Positions 1 through 11,216 of a DNA stretch of 64,000 nt are shown piece by piece. Within the stretch, counting starts at the first letter, position 1. The number at the start of each line of letters is the position of its first letter. The stretch comes from Ahaetulla prasina (taxonomy: Eukaryota; Chordata; Lepidosauria; Squamata; Colubridae). Both the position numbers and the translations under genes were made by a program. The notes below the pieces were generated by a model, which ran no database searches, was not told the origin of the DNA, and worked only from the letters and a program-made list of their open reading frames with translations. The DNA is taken from assembly GCF_028640845.1 (NCBI RefSeq), contig NC_080539.1:300683516-300747515 (forward strand). The letters run 5' to 3'.

Positions 1-306
1 TTGAGCTTGAGTCTGTTTCTCCCCATCCAGACCCGTACGGCACCAAGGAGTCGATCTCTGCCCCCCCTGCCAACACCGTCTGCGAATGGTCAGAGAAATA
101 GGATGAGAACCACCGATAAATGGTGCCGCCTATCCCCAAATCCCTCCAACCGCCGCAGCAGGATACCATGGTCGATGGTATCAAAAGCCGCCGAGAAGTC
201 TAACAGGACCAGGACAGAGGAACATCCCCTATCCCGAGCCCTCCAGAGGTCATCCACCAACACGACCAAAACCGTCTCAGTGCTGTATCCAGGTCTGAAG
301 CCTGCA
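1..306 (-). mobile_element. CR1-type LINE fragment (reverse transcriptase part, internally deleted)
   Basis: Read on the minus strand, this encodes the CR1 RT motif around [16 protein letters not shown] (bases about 150-215), very like the motif A region of the CR1 at 29.46-31.35 kb. Compared with that copy, about 190 bp is missing near base 55: the text jumps from the 'gggcagagat' block directly to 'gtgcgggtctggatgggg'. It runs off the left edge of the window, so its 3' end is not visible. The plus-strand reading frame over the same bases is a shadow. Confidence 0.75.
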
Positions 307-363
307 CTTTCTTTGTTGCCTCGGATGTCCCAGCTTCACAGCAGCCATGATGCTATATAATTT

Positions 364-716
364 CCAATTTAAATTCAGTTTATAGAAGCAAAGTCAGTTA
401 TTTAGGTAAATGAACAGTGATTGGAACTGGGTGAGATGATTTTTTGCTACCTAAAATTTAACCCTAAAAGGAAAAAATATCCAGGAAAGAGACTCTTTAA
501 AAATATTTGTCAAAGTGGTGAACAATTATTCAGAGAAAAATCTCAGACCCAAAAGAAAGGAACTAAGGGGAAAAAAGAATTTTTTAAAAAATAAAATAAA
601 ATATAGAAAATTGGACTTCTAAGCTGGGTAGGTGCTGTTTCGGAAAGGCATTTTAAAATGCTGAAATTTTTTACTTAAATAACTGACTTTGCTTCTATAA
701 ACTGAATTTAAATTGG
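364..716. repeat. Inverted-repeat element with 47-bp arms (MITE-like)
   Basis: Bases 364-410 and 670-716 are reverse complements with one mismatch; both ends carry CCAATTTAAATTCAG. The 259-bp core is A-rich and codes for nothing recognisable. The arms are too long and too similar to be chance. The flanking bases (tataattt / attaaata) give no convincing target duplication, so the class is unknown. Confidence 0.6.
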
Positions 717-2261
717 ATTAAATACCAGTTAGAATTGAAACAACATTGAAACCTAAGCTGAGGGCCTCACCTAAAATAAACATGTTATGGTCAGGAAACA
801 AGCCTACGTTTGTTGTTGTTATTTAATAATTCAATCACTTCTGATTCTTAGTTTCCAAGTAGTCTTCAAGGGCAGCCCCATGTAGAGTGTATTGCCGGGA
901 GGAGATCAGGGTATGACTGACTGTCTAAATTCCCCCACCAAAAAAAATAATAATAATTTTGTGCTCCCTGAAGCTTTGCAAAGCCCCATAACTATAAAAG
1001 GTTGCCCATACCTGTTCTAAAAGCAACTGAGTTTCAGATCTGTGCCTGTGGAATATTTGCTGAAGAATAAAACAACTTGATAATGTGATTGAATGTTGAG
1101 ATATAAAATCCTTCAATATAAACAGCAATGAAAAGTCTTAAGTAAGTACAAAGGAATATCTTATTGGTGTTTAGCAAGGCTCTTGGAGTAGAGCATTCAA
1201 AAATTATAGCTGCCACTGCAGAAGAAGCTATTTATTTATTTATTTTCTTGGCCATCCATCTTAGTTTTTAGATAAATGGTACCTGGAGAAGATTAGTCGA
1301 GAGACCCTGGACTAATGGGGCAGTGTGATAGAAAAGCAAGCCCCTTTTAAAGCAATTACCATCTCTTTGCATTGTTTTTAGCAGGGAACAAGCAACAAGT
1401 TCTCTGATATGAATCCAAGTGAGCCATATCAGCTCAAATTCTGAATTCTGCATTTTAAACTACTGTCGCCGATTCGTTAGCCATCTTCAAAGGATACCCA
1501 TGTCTAAGGCACCGTGGCAAATGGGACTTTACCATGACATAGGTAATTATGGGAGGGCTGCTATTTAATAACGATGCCATCTGTTCATAGCTTCCCAAAA
1601 CAAGATAGGAATGCGCAATTTTATTTTATTAGATAACATTGCATTACTCCCCCCTCCCCAAAATGAAAAGGTAAAACAGGTAGTAAGGGAAAGCGACAAT
1701 CAATCAAAAACAATAGCTTCATTCCTTCTTTCTCTATCATGGTCATTAATCACTCTGAGTTGCCAAGGAATATTACATGCCATCCATCTCATATGGGGGA
1801 AAGGTTGGTTCTGTCAAAGAAGCAGCTTATCTATGAGCAAGGCAAGAATTTTGTGGTGCATCCACGTTCTGCAATATTTTTTTTTGTCCCCAAAGTATAT
1901 TTTGTTCCACTTGATGAGCTTACTCATGCATAAATAGATTCATTAATGGAGGCCTGCCCCTTCACCCACCCTCCCATTTTCTAATCATTCCCACGATTCT
2001 TCAACTTTGCTGTCACCATCTGCAGATCAAAAACTTGCTCTTCATATTAGCTCGATATTTCGGCCTCTGATGCTCACAGAGGGCCCTTTTAGGGCTTATT
2101 AAACAACTGCTTATCCTGAGCACAAAGAATGCTAGCCAATCAGTGCTTTCTGCTTCAAACATTCAATTGCCAAGTTTACCATTTTGCTCTTCCAAGAGAA
2201 TTTCCTGCACTCTGTATATCACCTTCCTTCAGAGAAAGAGATACATTTCCTCTTGTGTTTC
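717..2261. other. Unassigned sequence, no gene seen
   Basis: AT-rich sequence with a short (TTTA) run near 1231-1245. No exon with conserved protein similarity, splice-bounded ORF or recognisable repeat was seen. The short ORFs on both strands overlap each other and look random. Confidence 0.5.
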
Positions 2262-2280
2262 TCTCCCTCCCTCCCTCCCT

Positions 2281-2326
<46 letters not shown>
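2262..2326. repeat. Compound microsatellite (TCCC)n(TC)n
   Basis: A run of tccc units followed by about 20 tc dinucleotides, abutting the left end of the next transposon. Three overlapping ORFs that read through it are low-complexity artefacts. Confidence 0.95.
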
Positions 2327-2329
<3 letters not shown>

Positions 2330-2728
2330 GTGGGATTCAGCCAGTTTGCGCAAACCGGTGCAAATCGGTTGTTAAATTACCACACCACCCCCATTATCAA
2401 AGTGGATCCTGGGCACTGCACTGCAATGGAGAAACGGGCAACGGAGCAGCCAGTGTGAGGGAAGGATAAGGCCACTTTCCCTGCTCCTTCACTCATGCCA
2501 GCCGCTCCATTGCCCATTTCTCCATTGCAGCACAGCGCAGCGCAGTGCAGCGCCCAGGATCCATTTTGATAGGGGGGTGGTAATTTAACAACTGGGTTTG
2601 CCGAGGGTCAGGTTGGCCATCATAGGAGGCTCATCCAGCATGTGCAGTGGAGCTGGAGGATGGGGATGGGCTGTGCCTCCCATGACCCTGGGCAAAATGG
2701 TTGTTAAATTATTTGAATCCCACCACTA
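2327..2728. mobile_element. Non-autonomous DNA transposon with GTGGTGGGATTCA termini
   Basis: The left end reads GTGGTGGGATTCAGCC and the right end TTTGAATCCCACCAC, its imperfect inverse. Subterminal blocks (gttgttaaatta, caatggagaaacgggc and inverse copies, the cgcccaggatcca block) are also inverted around the centre. It belongs to the 'CAGTGGTGAAATC' group that recurs at 6.5, 18.97, 24.7, 28.6 and 61.7 kb, some copies of which have 8-bp target duplications typical of hAT elements. The left duplication here is lost in the microsatellite. Confidence 0.65.
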
Positions 2729-2879
2729 CATATACTCAGTCTTTCATTTGTCTACATGCATTTGTGTGTGCAATTTTCTGGTGATTTGCAAAATATTCCT
2801 CCTAAAGGACTGGCACAAAGCCAGACGCAAGAGAAGATTAGTATTGAAAACAGCTACCTCAGTTTTTGGCAGCATTTGG

Positions 2880-3040
2880 CCGACTTCATTCGGGCTCAGA
2901 AACTAAGCAGAATCAGGACTTGGATGAGTGGCTGTAATCTAGGAAGTCTAAAAATCTAATTTAGGAAGTCTGAAAAAGCCCCTGAAGAAGGAAGTGCATA
3001 CCACTTCTACATTGTTGGCAGAAAAGCCATGCTCTGGTTT
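2880..3040 (+). repeat. 5S-rRNA-like SINE fragment
   Basis: The stretch ctcagaaactaagcag followed by ggacttggatgag resembles the internal promoter part of 5S rRNA (gaagctaagcagggtcgg...ttagtacttggatgggag). It continues into a 'gaagtgcataccacttctacattgtt' type block found at the end of squamate SINEs. A second copy lies near 13.05 kb. It is diverged and could not act as a ribosomal gene. Assignment is by eye. Confidence 0.4.
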
Positions 3041-3295
3041 TCTACATATTCATAAAGTCAGCAAAAGTCTTATAAAACACTTCACAGAATGGGTGGGTGG
3101 GGGAAAAGGGAAGAGTGGTTTTTCAAACTAATAGCATTCCAATCTACATACGTTCAATGGGATCCCACTCAGAGCATTCCTCCTCTTTGTTACAATTACC
3201 TATTATAAATGCAGGCCAGTTGCCCAGAGCCCCAAATACAATCACATGATCAGGGTGTGTGGCCATTATTACTTTGAATCTAGGCCCGTGATGGC

Positions 3296-3647
3296 GAACC
3301 AATGGCATGCGTGCTGGAAGTGGCATACAGAACCATCTCTCTGGGCACGTGAGACATCGCCCGTTGCTCTTCCGGGTTCCAGCACACAGCCGTCTGGTCT
3401 TCATGTGCGTGGAAGCACCGGAAACCAGAAGAACAGCCGCCCAGTGCACATGCGTGGTACGGGAAGATGATTTTCTGGTTTCTGGAAACCGGAAGACCAG
3501 GTGGCTGGTGTGCATGAGTGTGCTGGAAACCAGAAGATCATCTTCCCGGCATGTGCATACACACTGGGTGGCTGCTCTTCTGGTTTCCGGCACACGTGCA
3601 CACACTCCCATTTCGGCACTCAGTGCCAGAAAGGTTTGCCAACACTG
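3296..3647. mobile_element. hAT-type non-autonomous element, CGTGATGGCGAACC termini
   Basis: The left end is CCGTGATGGCGAACC and the right end GGTTTGCCAACACTG. Flanks atctaggc (3288-3295) and atctagac (3648-3655) match at 7 of 8 bases, fitting an 8-bp hAT target duplication. The interior is a CG- and CA-rich set of short inverted blocks around 'ccggaaacc'. ORFs on both strands are by-products of this structure. Termini match the transposase-bearing hAT at 13566-16038. Confidence 0.75.
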
Positions 3648-3660
3648 ATCTAGACCATGA

Positions 3661-3884
3661 CAATAGCACTTACACTTATATACCGCTTCACAGTGCTTTA
3701 CAGCCCTCTCCTAGCAGTTTACAGAGTCAGCATATTGCCCCCAAGAATTTGGGTTCTCATTTTACCACCTCAGAAGGATGGAAGGCTGAGTCAAGCTTGA
3801 GCCTGGTGAGAATCGAATTGCTGGCAGTCAGCAGAATTAGCCTGCAATACTGCATTCTAACCACGGTGCCACCACGGCTCTTCT
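3661..3884 (-). repeat. tRNA-derived SINE (type ending gctattgtc)
   Basis: On the minus strand it starts gagccgtggtggcaccgtgg (A-box region), carries a B-box-like gattctcacc block, then 'cttgactcagccttccatcc' and ends 'ggtatataagtgtaagtgctattg'. The same SINE occurs at 27.03-27.48 and 41.66-41.89 kb, and a relative at 32.29 kb. Confidence 0.8.
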
Positions 3885-3894
3885 TCTCCTAAGT

Positions 3895-3935
3895 AGCCCC
3901 ATTGTAACAATTGCTAAGTCGAGAACTACTTGTAT
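3895..3935 (-). repeat. End fragment of a 'GTCCTCGACTTA' DNA transposon
   Basis: The block 'ttgctaagtcgagaactact' matches the right terminus of the inverted-repeat element at 32931-33303. Only the end is present. Confidence 0.4.
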
Positions 3936-4568
3936 AATAACATCGATAAACCAGACTTTCTTCTTTTCAATGACCGTTACAGTAGCCTGTTATGAATAAG
4001 ATGTCCATCTGCCTGAATTTTAAAGTTCATTATTATCATTCATTATTATTATTCATTATTACTCATTATTTGGTATTGCTATTGTTATTAAGTGTTTCCC
4101 TTTATAACATCCAAAGTCAGTGCCCTTTACTGTGCCTGATGGTTGGGCCAGGTCTGGTATCAGGCATTTTATGTGATGTTATAAGCCAGTGCTCTGGCTC
4201 TGAAGCAGAAGATTTTATCTTGTACAATTATTTTTTCAATTCAATCAGACAAGGCAAGCAACCAGCTTTTGCAGTAGCCTAATGATAAGACCAATCTGTC
4301 AAAGCAGAATTAATATTCTTTGAAATGGAAGGCTCAAAATATTGCCATGCTGTTAGGAGGACTCGTATGGAAGCCACCTCAAAATCTATGTATCAGTCAC
4401 AATTATTACTAAGAAAATAATCACTTCAAATGTGGCACATATTGCATGCAAGAAGAATTTTGAAACAGTTGGCATGGGTCATGCCAAAAATTATAAATAA
4501 AATTGTCCAAACATTCTACCTTGAAATAATGTTCACACAATCTGCAGGAGTCTTTTCAAACTGACACT
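3936..4568. other. Unassigned AT-rich sequence
   Basis: Contains imperfect cattatt repeats at about 4028-4070. No gene or recognised repeat otherwise. Confidence 0.5.
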
Positions 4569-4576
4569 GTCTAGAT

Positions 4577-4711
4577 CAGGGGTCTCCAACCTTGGTCCCT
4601 TTAAGACTTGTGGACTTCAACTCCCAGAGTCCCTCAGCCAGCAAAGCTGGCTGAGGAACTCTGGGAGTTGAAGTCCACAAGTCTTAAAGGGACCAAGGTT
4701 GGAGACCCCTG
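4577..4711. mobile_element. Palindromic hAT MITE (CAGGGGTCTCCAACCTTGG)
   Basis: A 135-bp fold-back: two arms of about 65 bp, one mismatch apart, joined by a four-base loop (aaag). Termini are CAGGGGTCTCC / GGAGACCCCTG. Flanks gtctagat and gtctaaat (4569-4576, 4712-4719) form an 8-bp duplication with one change. Other copies: 8990-9114, 51907-52041, a half copy at 20931 and truncated copies in the 52.4-55.3 kb triplication. Confidence 0.9.
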
Positions 4712-4719
4712 GTCTAAAT

Positions 4720-5620
4720 GGGTTGAAGAACCCTAGGCTGGTTTTCCCCAAGAAAGAATCATGTGATGTGGTAACTCAGGACAGGTATTATACAATGCAC
4801 ACTTTATCATACCACTGGGGATAACTAAAAACACACGTCTTTCCTGTGCTCATTCAGTCTGTATTCCAGGAGTTCTCAAAGAGATTAGTTGATTTATTAA
4901 ACTAGATCGGGACTAGACAGCCGTTCAGAAAAAAAGAGCTATTCAAGGACTGACAGCAGTCCAAACAGAGAGCTATTTGCATGTCCTTCGAAGGCATCTC
5001 CTGTTTTTCAGTGAGAAGCCATGCCTAGTCTAATGACACAACCAAGACATGAGCAGGATTAATAACCACAAAGGATCTTTGGAATTAGAGTCAGCAATTT
5101 CTGGAGGTTGTTCAAATATGTTCACTATAGTCAGGAACCCCACTATGAGCCCTCCTCATTTTCATCATCATCGCCCAATTTCTTGCTTCATCTCCGGACC
5201 ACCAGAAAGAGGATAATCCCTTTCCACCTCCCTGCCAAACAATAATAAATTATAAAAGACAATTTTCTCCCTTAACATGTCGCCCAAATGTAGGTGCCTT
5301 TCCATGCCTAGTGGTAAGATCCAGGCTGTATCCTCAATGCTACTTTAAATTTACAAGAATTATTTTCCTTGATTTTTCTCAGAGCACACTGCTAACTCTC
5401 CTGCGAAAAGCGATTTCCAATTAAGCACACCAGAAATCATTTTATAACCAGACCAAATGCTTTGATTCTCCAACTGAAAATTCCCTGCCCTTTGTCTTTT
5501 CAAGCTGCCTGATTAGACTGAAAGAAACTGAGGAGAAAAAATATATATTAAAACCCTGGATCCTTCTAGAAATTATATTATAGGGTCCCTATACGGGCAG
5601 TTCAGAAATGTGAGAAATAA
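4720..5620. other. Unassigned sequence, no gene seen
   Basis: Looks like single-copy non-coding DNA. The last 40 bases before the microsatellite ('gggcagttcagaaatgtgag') resemble the end of a SINE or CR1 tail. Confidence 0.45.
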
Positions 5621-5726
5621 ATAGCATAGCATAGCATAGCATAGCATAGCATAGCATAGCATAGCATAGCATAGCATAGCATAGCACAGCATAGCATAGC
5701 ATAGCATAGTGTAGCATAGCACAGCA
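5621..5726. repeat. (ATAGC)n microsatellite
   Basis: About 20 tandem ATAGC units, nearly perfect, with three variant units at the right end. It begins directly after a SINE/CR1-like tail, as other pentanucleotide arrays in this window do. Confidence 0.95.
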
Positions 5727-6207
5727 ACCTTTTTCCATGCTAAATTACATGTTATGTTCAGAGACAGAGACTGTAGCTTAGATGAGCTCTTTCAATCAAA
5801 GTTCAACCGACTGTGCCGTGATTTTAACATATCCAAGATCTATGATAGATTGATTCAGAAAAGCCCCGCGCAAAACATCAAATCAAGTCCCATGGTCCCA
5901 TAGAGCAAGCAGAATAATTGAACTTGTAGAAACACATGGGCTATATCAACTGTATTAAAGTGCTTCTGTGTTAAAAACAGCTTTGGACCTATGTGCTTGT
6001 ATGATCAGCAGGGCTGGACAGTTCATTTCTGGTTCAGCTGCAGTACGGTATAACCAAAGCTGCTGCAAGGCCAGGCTTTTAAAGACACTGTAGCACCGTT
6101 TTCTCCAATAGGGTGAGGAAATGGTTTCACCTTGTCCGTCCTCCTGATTCTAGAACTCCAGTTCTGGGACTACTCACCGCAGCCAGCTTGCTGCAGGACA
6201 ACCCATT

Positions 6208-6524
6208 GCAGCCAATTCACCATGGCCAATTTAACGCAGACAATCTGCCACAGCCAACTCACCATGGCCAATTCACCACAGCCAACTTGCCGGGGGGGCA
6301 ACTCACCATGGCCAATTCACCGTGGAACAAGAGGTACATTAATACCAAAGAAATGTTGGAATATAATCATTAAATAAAGGAGGGACAAAATGAAACGTGA
6401 ACGACAAAAATTAAAATATTTTTAAAATTATTTTAAATAATTATATTCAATTGCTGAGTTGGTGAACCCTTTGGCGAATTGGCCATGATGAATTGGCTGT
6501 GGTGAGTTAGCCATGGTGAGTTCC
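6208..6524. repeat. Inverted cluster of CCAACTCACCATGG units
   Basis: Bases 6208-6330 hold several copies of 'ccaaytcaccatgg' or 'ggccaattcacc'. Bases 6471-6524 hold the same words inverted ('gaattggccatgatgaattgg', 'gttagccatggtgagtt'). The core between is AT-rich. Arms that are tandem arrays of a short word, inverted around a core, suggest an unclassified non-autonomous element. ORFs here are repeats of these words. Confidence 0.5.
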
Positions 6525-6535
6525 TGATAATGATG

Positions 6536-6788
6536 CTTGTGGGATACAAATATTTTTGCTACCTGTTCTGTGGGTGTGGCTTGGTGGGGAAGGGGAAATT
6601 TCCATTTCCCTCCCCGCTCCAAGAAACGGTTACTGCAAAATCCCCATTTCCTCCCAATCAGCTGGGACTCGGGAGGCAGAGAATAGATGGGGACAGGGCC
6701 AGAGGTGGTATTTACCAGTTCTCCGAACTACTCAAAATTTCTGCTACCAGTTCTCCAGAACTGGTCAGAACCTGCTGAAACCCACCTT
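6536..6788. mobile_element. hAT-like non-autonomous element (GGTTCTCCAGAACC group)
   Basis: Shares with the copies at 18966, 24697 and 28595 the order 'tttttgctacc', 'ctgtgggtgtggcttggtgg', 'tactgcaaaatccccat', 'agaggtggtatttaccagtt', 'ctactcaaaattt' and 'ttctccagaac'. The ends are eroded, so the target duplication is not clear. Confidence 0.7.
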
Positions 6789-8981
6789 TTGTTGGTTTCA
6801 TATGTTTTGTTTACTTAAGGTTTTCTTTCTCCCCTCACCCACAAAAAAACCCTGATGTTGTTTTTGTTTTGTTTTTATGTCTGGAAGTTGAGTCATGGCA
6901 ACTGGATTTCTTTGTTTGTTTGTTTGAAAGGTTTCACTGCTTAGCCAAGTAGTTTCTTCAGTCTCAATTTCCAGACAAGTCTACCTGAATGACTGAGAAT
7001 CTTCACGGACCTTTTTTTTTTTTTTAGTTGCAGTTTAACAATCAGGAACATCATGGAATGTGGTCACAAAAGTCAAGGCAGCAGCTGCAACATACAATAA
7101 GCCACCCAGACACGTGTTGAAATGAGATGGGTGGCAAGTACATTTAATAAATAATTGTGACTCTGCCAGTTTTTTTTTTAATGTGTCTCATAACACACAC
7201 AAAGGATGGGGAGAGCTTCCAAGGCTCAGTTTGAATTTGTTCTCAAAAAAAAATTATGCTTGGTTAAAAAAAAAACTTGAAAGAATTAGCACAAGGCAAA
7301 CTAAGACCCCATCCTGCCCCCCTTTTTAAAAAAAAAAATTGGTCACCCACTCTGTACCACATGCAACACAATCATTAATGGTAGAAGACATCTGAACATT
7401 ACTCATTCTGTTGATTTGGATGTGATCTGGAAGCCGATGGCTCTGACCTCATTGCTCATGCAGATTGAGATCTAGCTGAAGGGATGCTGTCTGAGCAGAA
7501 TTCTCATTATTGTCACTGGCCAGGCTAAAAATAGCTGTCTTACCCAGAAATAAGACATTGAGTCTCCTCCCTCCTTCAAAGGGAGCAATAGCTCCTCCTT
7601 CACAAATGAATACCAGCTTGTGAATGCCTCCTTCTGCAGGAGATAACACTAGCTCAGTCTTCTTTAGTCTGGCATCATTCAGAGATGCTTGCACTATAAA
7701 GCACATTACACAACTCTTTTGGGTGGGAGGTGTAATGTGACAAATTTGGAAGGTTCCAGGTTGGGAAAAGCTGTTCTGGGACCCAGCAACACCACTTTGC
7801 AAGAAAAGTAGTTAACTTTCTATAAATGGATGATGTTCTTCCCATTAATTTTGAAATGCCATTTCGAGGTATTCTGGCATTCTTTGGGATGGTTTGACTG
7901 AAATGTGCTAATACTGTGGCTATTGCAAATAAAAACACTTGCAACCATCAAGTGTCTCCTTTTATCAACTGGCTAGCAGTGTTTGTGTGGTCTAGGATAA
8001 AAAAGTTGGCAAATACGTGCGCTTCAATTAATTTCTCATTAGTTAATTGCTGAGCACTTGACTGTGACAGTACAATAAGAGTTCGTTTGGCGCGGGATTT
8101 TGGCTTTGGAAACGCAAGTGATGATCCCTACCTATTCCTTCATTTAGTCTTCCTTTTCTCCCAGGAGAAGACCATCCCTGCAGGCAAACAAAGAGGATGA
8201 AAGCTTTTTGAATTGCACAGCTTTTTCATTTGTGTGATAGCCGATGCCTTCTTTATCTCTGTCTTTAATGCTTGTGTGTCTGTATGTGTGCGCGCCTGTG
8301 CTGCAGACAATGAAGTGATTCTCAGAGGGACGGTGCAAAGAGTACAAGACCATCTGCAGAGGGGATGTCGAAGACTGAAAAGAATTAGAACAAGGGCTGG
8401 CGCAATCCACAAACTCAAGGGTTTCCACTCCATCCGTTTGTATCTGGCAGTGAGTGACAAGGCATACTGGAGATACTTATCATCCCATAACGAACTTTCA
8501 AATAGAAAAGAGCCACATAAAAGGAGCAAAGAGGAGTTTTCCTTGCAGACAGCAGATAGCGACTCTACAATATAACTTCTATTGCTTGTGAAGAAGAGAA
8601 ACAAGAGCAGCCACTCCCATTTATCTAAGGGATAAATAATCAGTTATCTGATATATTACACACAGAGGGCATCCTCAGATTTACAAGAGGTGAATGGAAA
8701 GGTTAGCTTTGTTAGATAACAGGTTAGTTAGAGGCACTGTGTTGTGCAACTTCACTGGTACTTCTTAGTGTGGAAGGAAGAATTGCCCTGAAACAAAGAA
8801 AACGTTACACATGAGGTCAACTCTGTGGTGGTCTGACTGTCAGGCACACAGCTTAGGCACGTAAGTAGCCACAGGAAAAAAGAGGAAGAAGGCTTATCCC
8901 ATTTAGAGTCACATACAAGCTGGCATGCTGGTTTTGAAAGAGATATAGAAGAAACCAGAACAGGCAAACTAATGGGTGATG
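6789..8981. other. Mostly unassigned sequence with two longish ORFs
   Basis: A possible Penelope-like fragment lies at 6930-7010 ('ggtttcactgcttagccaag', 'gactgagaatcttcac'; compare 59.9 kb). Oligo-T and oligo-A runs occur at 7012-7330. ORFs of 117 codons (7449-7802, minus) and 154 codons (8140-8604, minus) show no family I recognise, no good coding bias and no clear splice context. I do not call them genes. Confidence 0.4.
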
Positions 8982-8989
8982 GTCTAGAT

Positions 8990-9114
8990 CAGGGGTCTCC
9001 AACCTTGGCAATTTTAAGCCTGGAGGACTTCAACTCCCAGAAAGCAAAGCTGGCTGGGGAATTCTGGGAGCTGAAGTCCACCAGGCTTAAAGTTGCCAAG
9101 GTTGGAGACCCCTG
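8990..9114. mobile_element. Palindromic hAT MITE
   Basis: Same fold-back family as 4577-4711, with CAGGGGTCTCC / GGAGACCCCTG ends. The 8-bp target duplication gtctagat is perfect (8982-8989 and 9115-9122). Confidence 0.92.
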
Positions 9115-9122
9115 GTCTAGAT

Positions 9123-9683
9123 GGGGTAGGAGATGCTGCTGAGAGGTGATTGGACAAAATGTGGAGCAGAGGAAGGAGCAGCAGAGAGAGACAGGTACCA
9201 GATGATTCTTGGTCAGGGGAAAGAGGAAACCAAGATGTTGAGGCAGCTGAAGCCAGAGGAGGAATATATATAAAGAGATGGCAGAAAGGAATACACAGTC
9301 TTGGCAGAATAATCACCAGGTGGAAAACTGGGCAAGAGTGAGTTAACAGGACAGGGAATAGCAAACTTTGATACAGTTTGGGTCAGGCAGTCAGAAAAAG
9401 TTGTTAAAATTGCTAAGCCTGTAGATAATGATGTGTGGGAGGAGGAAAGAAACTAGAAGCTGTTGTGTTTTCTATTACAAAGTAAAGGGGTAGAAGTCTG
9501 AATCACTTGGTTATAATTCTCTTAGTATATTTTGTTATTTAGTTATAAATTGTGTTAAATTTTTAGAATTTGTTAGTGTATCTATGTACATTACATGCAG
9601 TACACACCCACATGAACACAAACCTGCACACACAATTTATTAGAATTATTGTAAATATACTTTGCATTACTTTGTATTCATTT

Positions 9684-9684
<1 letters not shown>
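9123..9684. other. Unassigned sequence
   Basis: No gene or recognised repeat. The purine-rich part at 9150-9250 produces ORFs on both strands without family resemblance. Confidence 0.45.
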
Positions 9685-9748
<64 letters not shown>

Positions 9749-9838
9749 CTCTCTCTGTCTGTCTCTTGCTCTCTCTCTGTCTCCCGCTCTCTTCCTCCCT
9801 CCCCTCCCTCCCTCCCTTTCTCTCTTTTTCCTTTTTTT
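9685..9838. repeat. Compound microsatellite (TC)n(TG)n(TC)n(CCCT)n
   Basis: About 18 tc units, 14 tg units, then imperfect tc and ccct runs. Three ORFs read through it and are artefacts. Confidence 0.95.
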
Positions 9839-10617
9839 CAGGCATTAGTTATACTGCCCAATGGTATCTCATCTGCAAACTTCGTCCAAGTCATTAGTAA
9901 ACATTTTAAAGACTAAAAGTTTTCTGACATCCCATTTGGAATCTCTCTTCAGTTGATATTGATGAACGCTCTCTGAATATGATTTTCAAGCTGGCTATAT
10001 ATTCAGTTAACTATCTTGCCATCCAGCTTATATTTAACTAATTTACTAATTAGAATGTCTTTGTGTATTTGACAAGTATTTTGCTGTAATATATTATGTC
10101 TACACAGTCCCACAATCTTTCAGGCAGCTATCCAATTAAAAAATAAGATAAGATTAATCTCACAAGATTTTTCTTGATGAACCCATCTTTATTTTTTATA
10201 ATTATCACATTGTTTTCAATGTGCCTCTATTTTGATTTCTAGCCTTTTCTCAGATATTCACATCAGTTCTGTAGATCATTCAAGACCACCACCCTATTTG
10301 TTCCTCAGTCATCTGGCACTTAACCAATTCTCCAGGATTTCTCAAATGTAATAGACAATAGTTCAGCCAAACTATGGAGTTTCTTTAGTGCTCTATAATT
10401 TACAGTATTTCATCCAGTCCTGGAGATTTATTCCCAGTCCATGTTTCCATCACCCTCCAGTTTCATTCTGGTATCTCTTCATCACCATTATCTAATGAAC
10501 ATATATTTTCTTGCTGGAAAAGACTGAACTAAAAAGTTGTAATAGACTAACTTTGCATTTTTCTTATTACCTGTTAGTATTTTTCATCTTCGCTGGGAGG
10601 CTGATGTATCTTTCTCT
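9839..10617. other. Unassigned AT-rich sequence
   Basis: Diffuse; parts may be an old LINE, but no motif is firm. No gene seen. Confidence 0.4.
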
Positions 10618-11216
10618 TGTGACTCCAGCTCCCGAGCCTGTCCTCATGGAGGAGGATGACTCTGAGAGTGAGGGGGAGGAGCCGACAAGGCCTCCCTCTC
10701 CAGGTCCCTCCTTTCTGGCAATGCCTCAGATGCCAGCTGAAGGCCAGGAAGAAGGCATGTCAGAGCCCCCACCGACAGAGGATGAGGAGGATCAATCCTG
10801 GATTGATCCCAGACAGCATCGGAAGGAGAAGTGTGCGCAGCAAAGGAAGAGGTGTGGCAGGCCCAGAGAGTGCTGAGTCACTGAGCCACACCCCACAGGG
10901 GATAAAAGCGGATGGAGTTGCTCTGTAGTCCCTGTGACAGACAAAAACTACAAAGCATGAACTTCAGATCGGTTGTTTTTGAGTTAAGGCCTGGACTGTG
11001 TGAAGGAATTATTCTGTGAACTCTTGGCTGCCCCGGCAATGGCCTACGGACAAGTGGACTCCCGTTTCTGAAAGAGATAAGGAACTTGGCAGGCATTTAA
11101 ACTGTAGCTGCCAAGTCTTTTATCCACAAAGAAAATTCAGGTTGGTTGTAGAATAAATGACTGTTAAACGCTCGCTCCTGCGTTCTTCTATGTGAGGTGG
11201 GGAGGGGGACAGAACA
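10618..11216 (+). mobile_element. Probable solo LTR (same family as 45570-46214)
   Basis: It begins TGTGACTCCAGCTCC and ends GACAGAACA, parallel to the better-supported LTR at 45570-46214 (TGTTGTGG...CAGAACA). In both, the first part encodes acidic residues by chance or descent (MEEDDSESEGEEP here). A TATA-like ggataaaagcgg (about 10901) and an AATAAA (11152) follow in the U3-R-U5 order. A 5-bp target duplication is not clear, so the boundaries are approximate. The 121-codon ORF at 10511-10876 is probably not a gene. Confidence 0.55.

Noticed and set aside
2129..2469. Three overlapping ORFs in all frames
   Set aside because: They read through a (TCCC)(TC) microsatellite that has no stop codons.
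3144..3648. Long ORFs on both strands (155 and 113 codons)
   Set aside because: They lie in a hAT element built of short inverted words, which yields open frames on both strands.
5621..5726. Regular (ATAGC)n array considered as a CRISPR-like or regulatory array
   Set aside because: A 5-bp perfect unit without spacers is a plain microsatellite.
10511..10876. 121-codon acidic ORF considered as a nuclear protein exon
   Set aside because: The acidic part lies at the start of an LTR-like block that has a parallel at 45.57 kb; no splice sites or domain support a gene.
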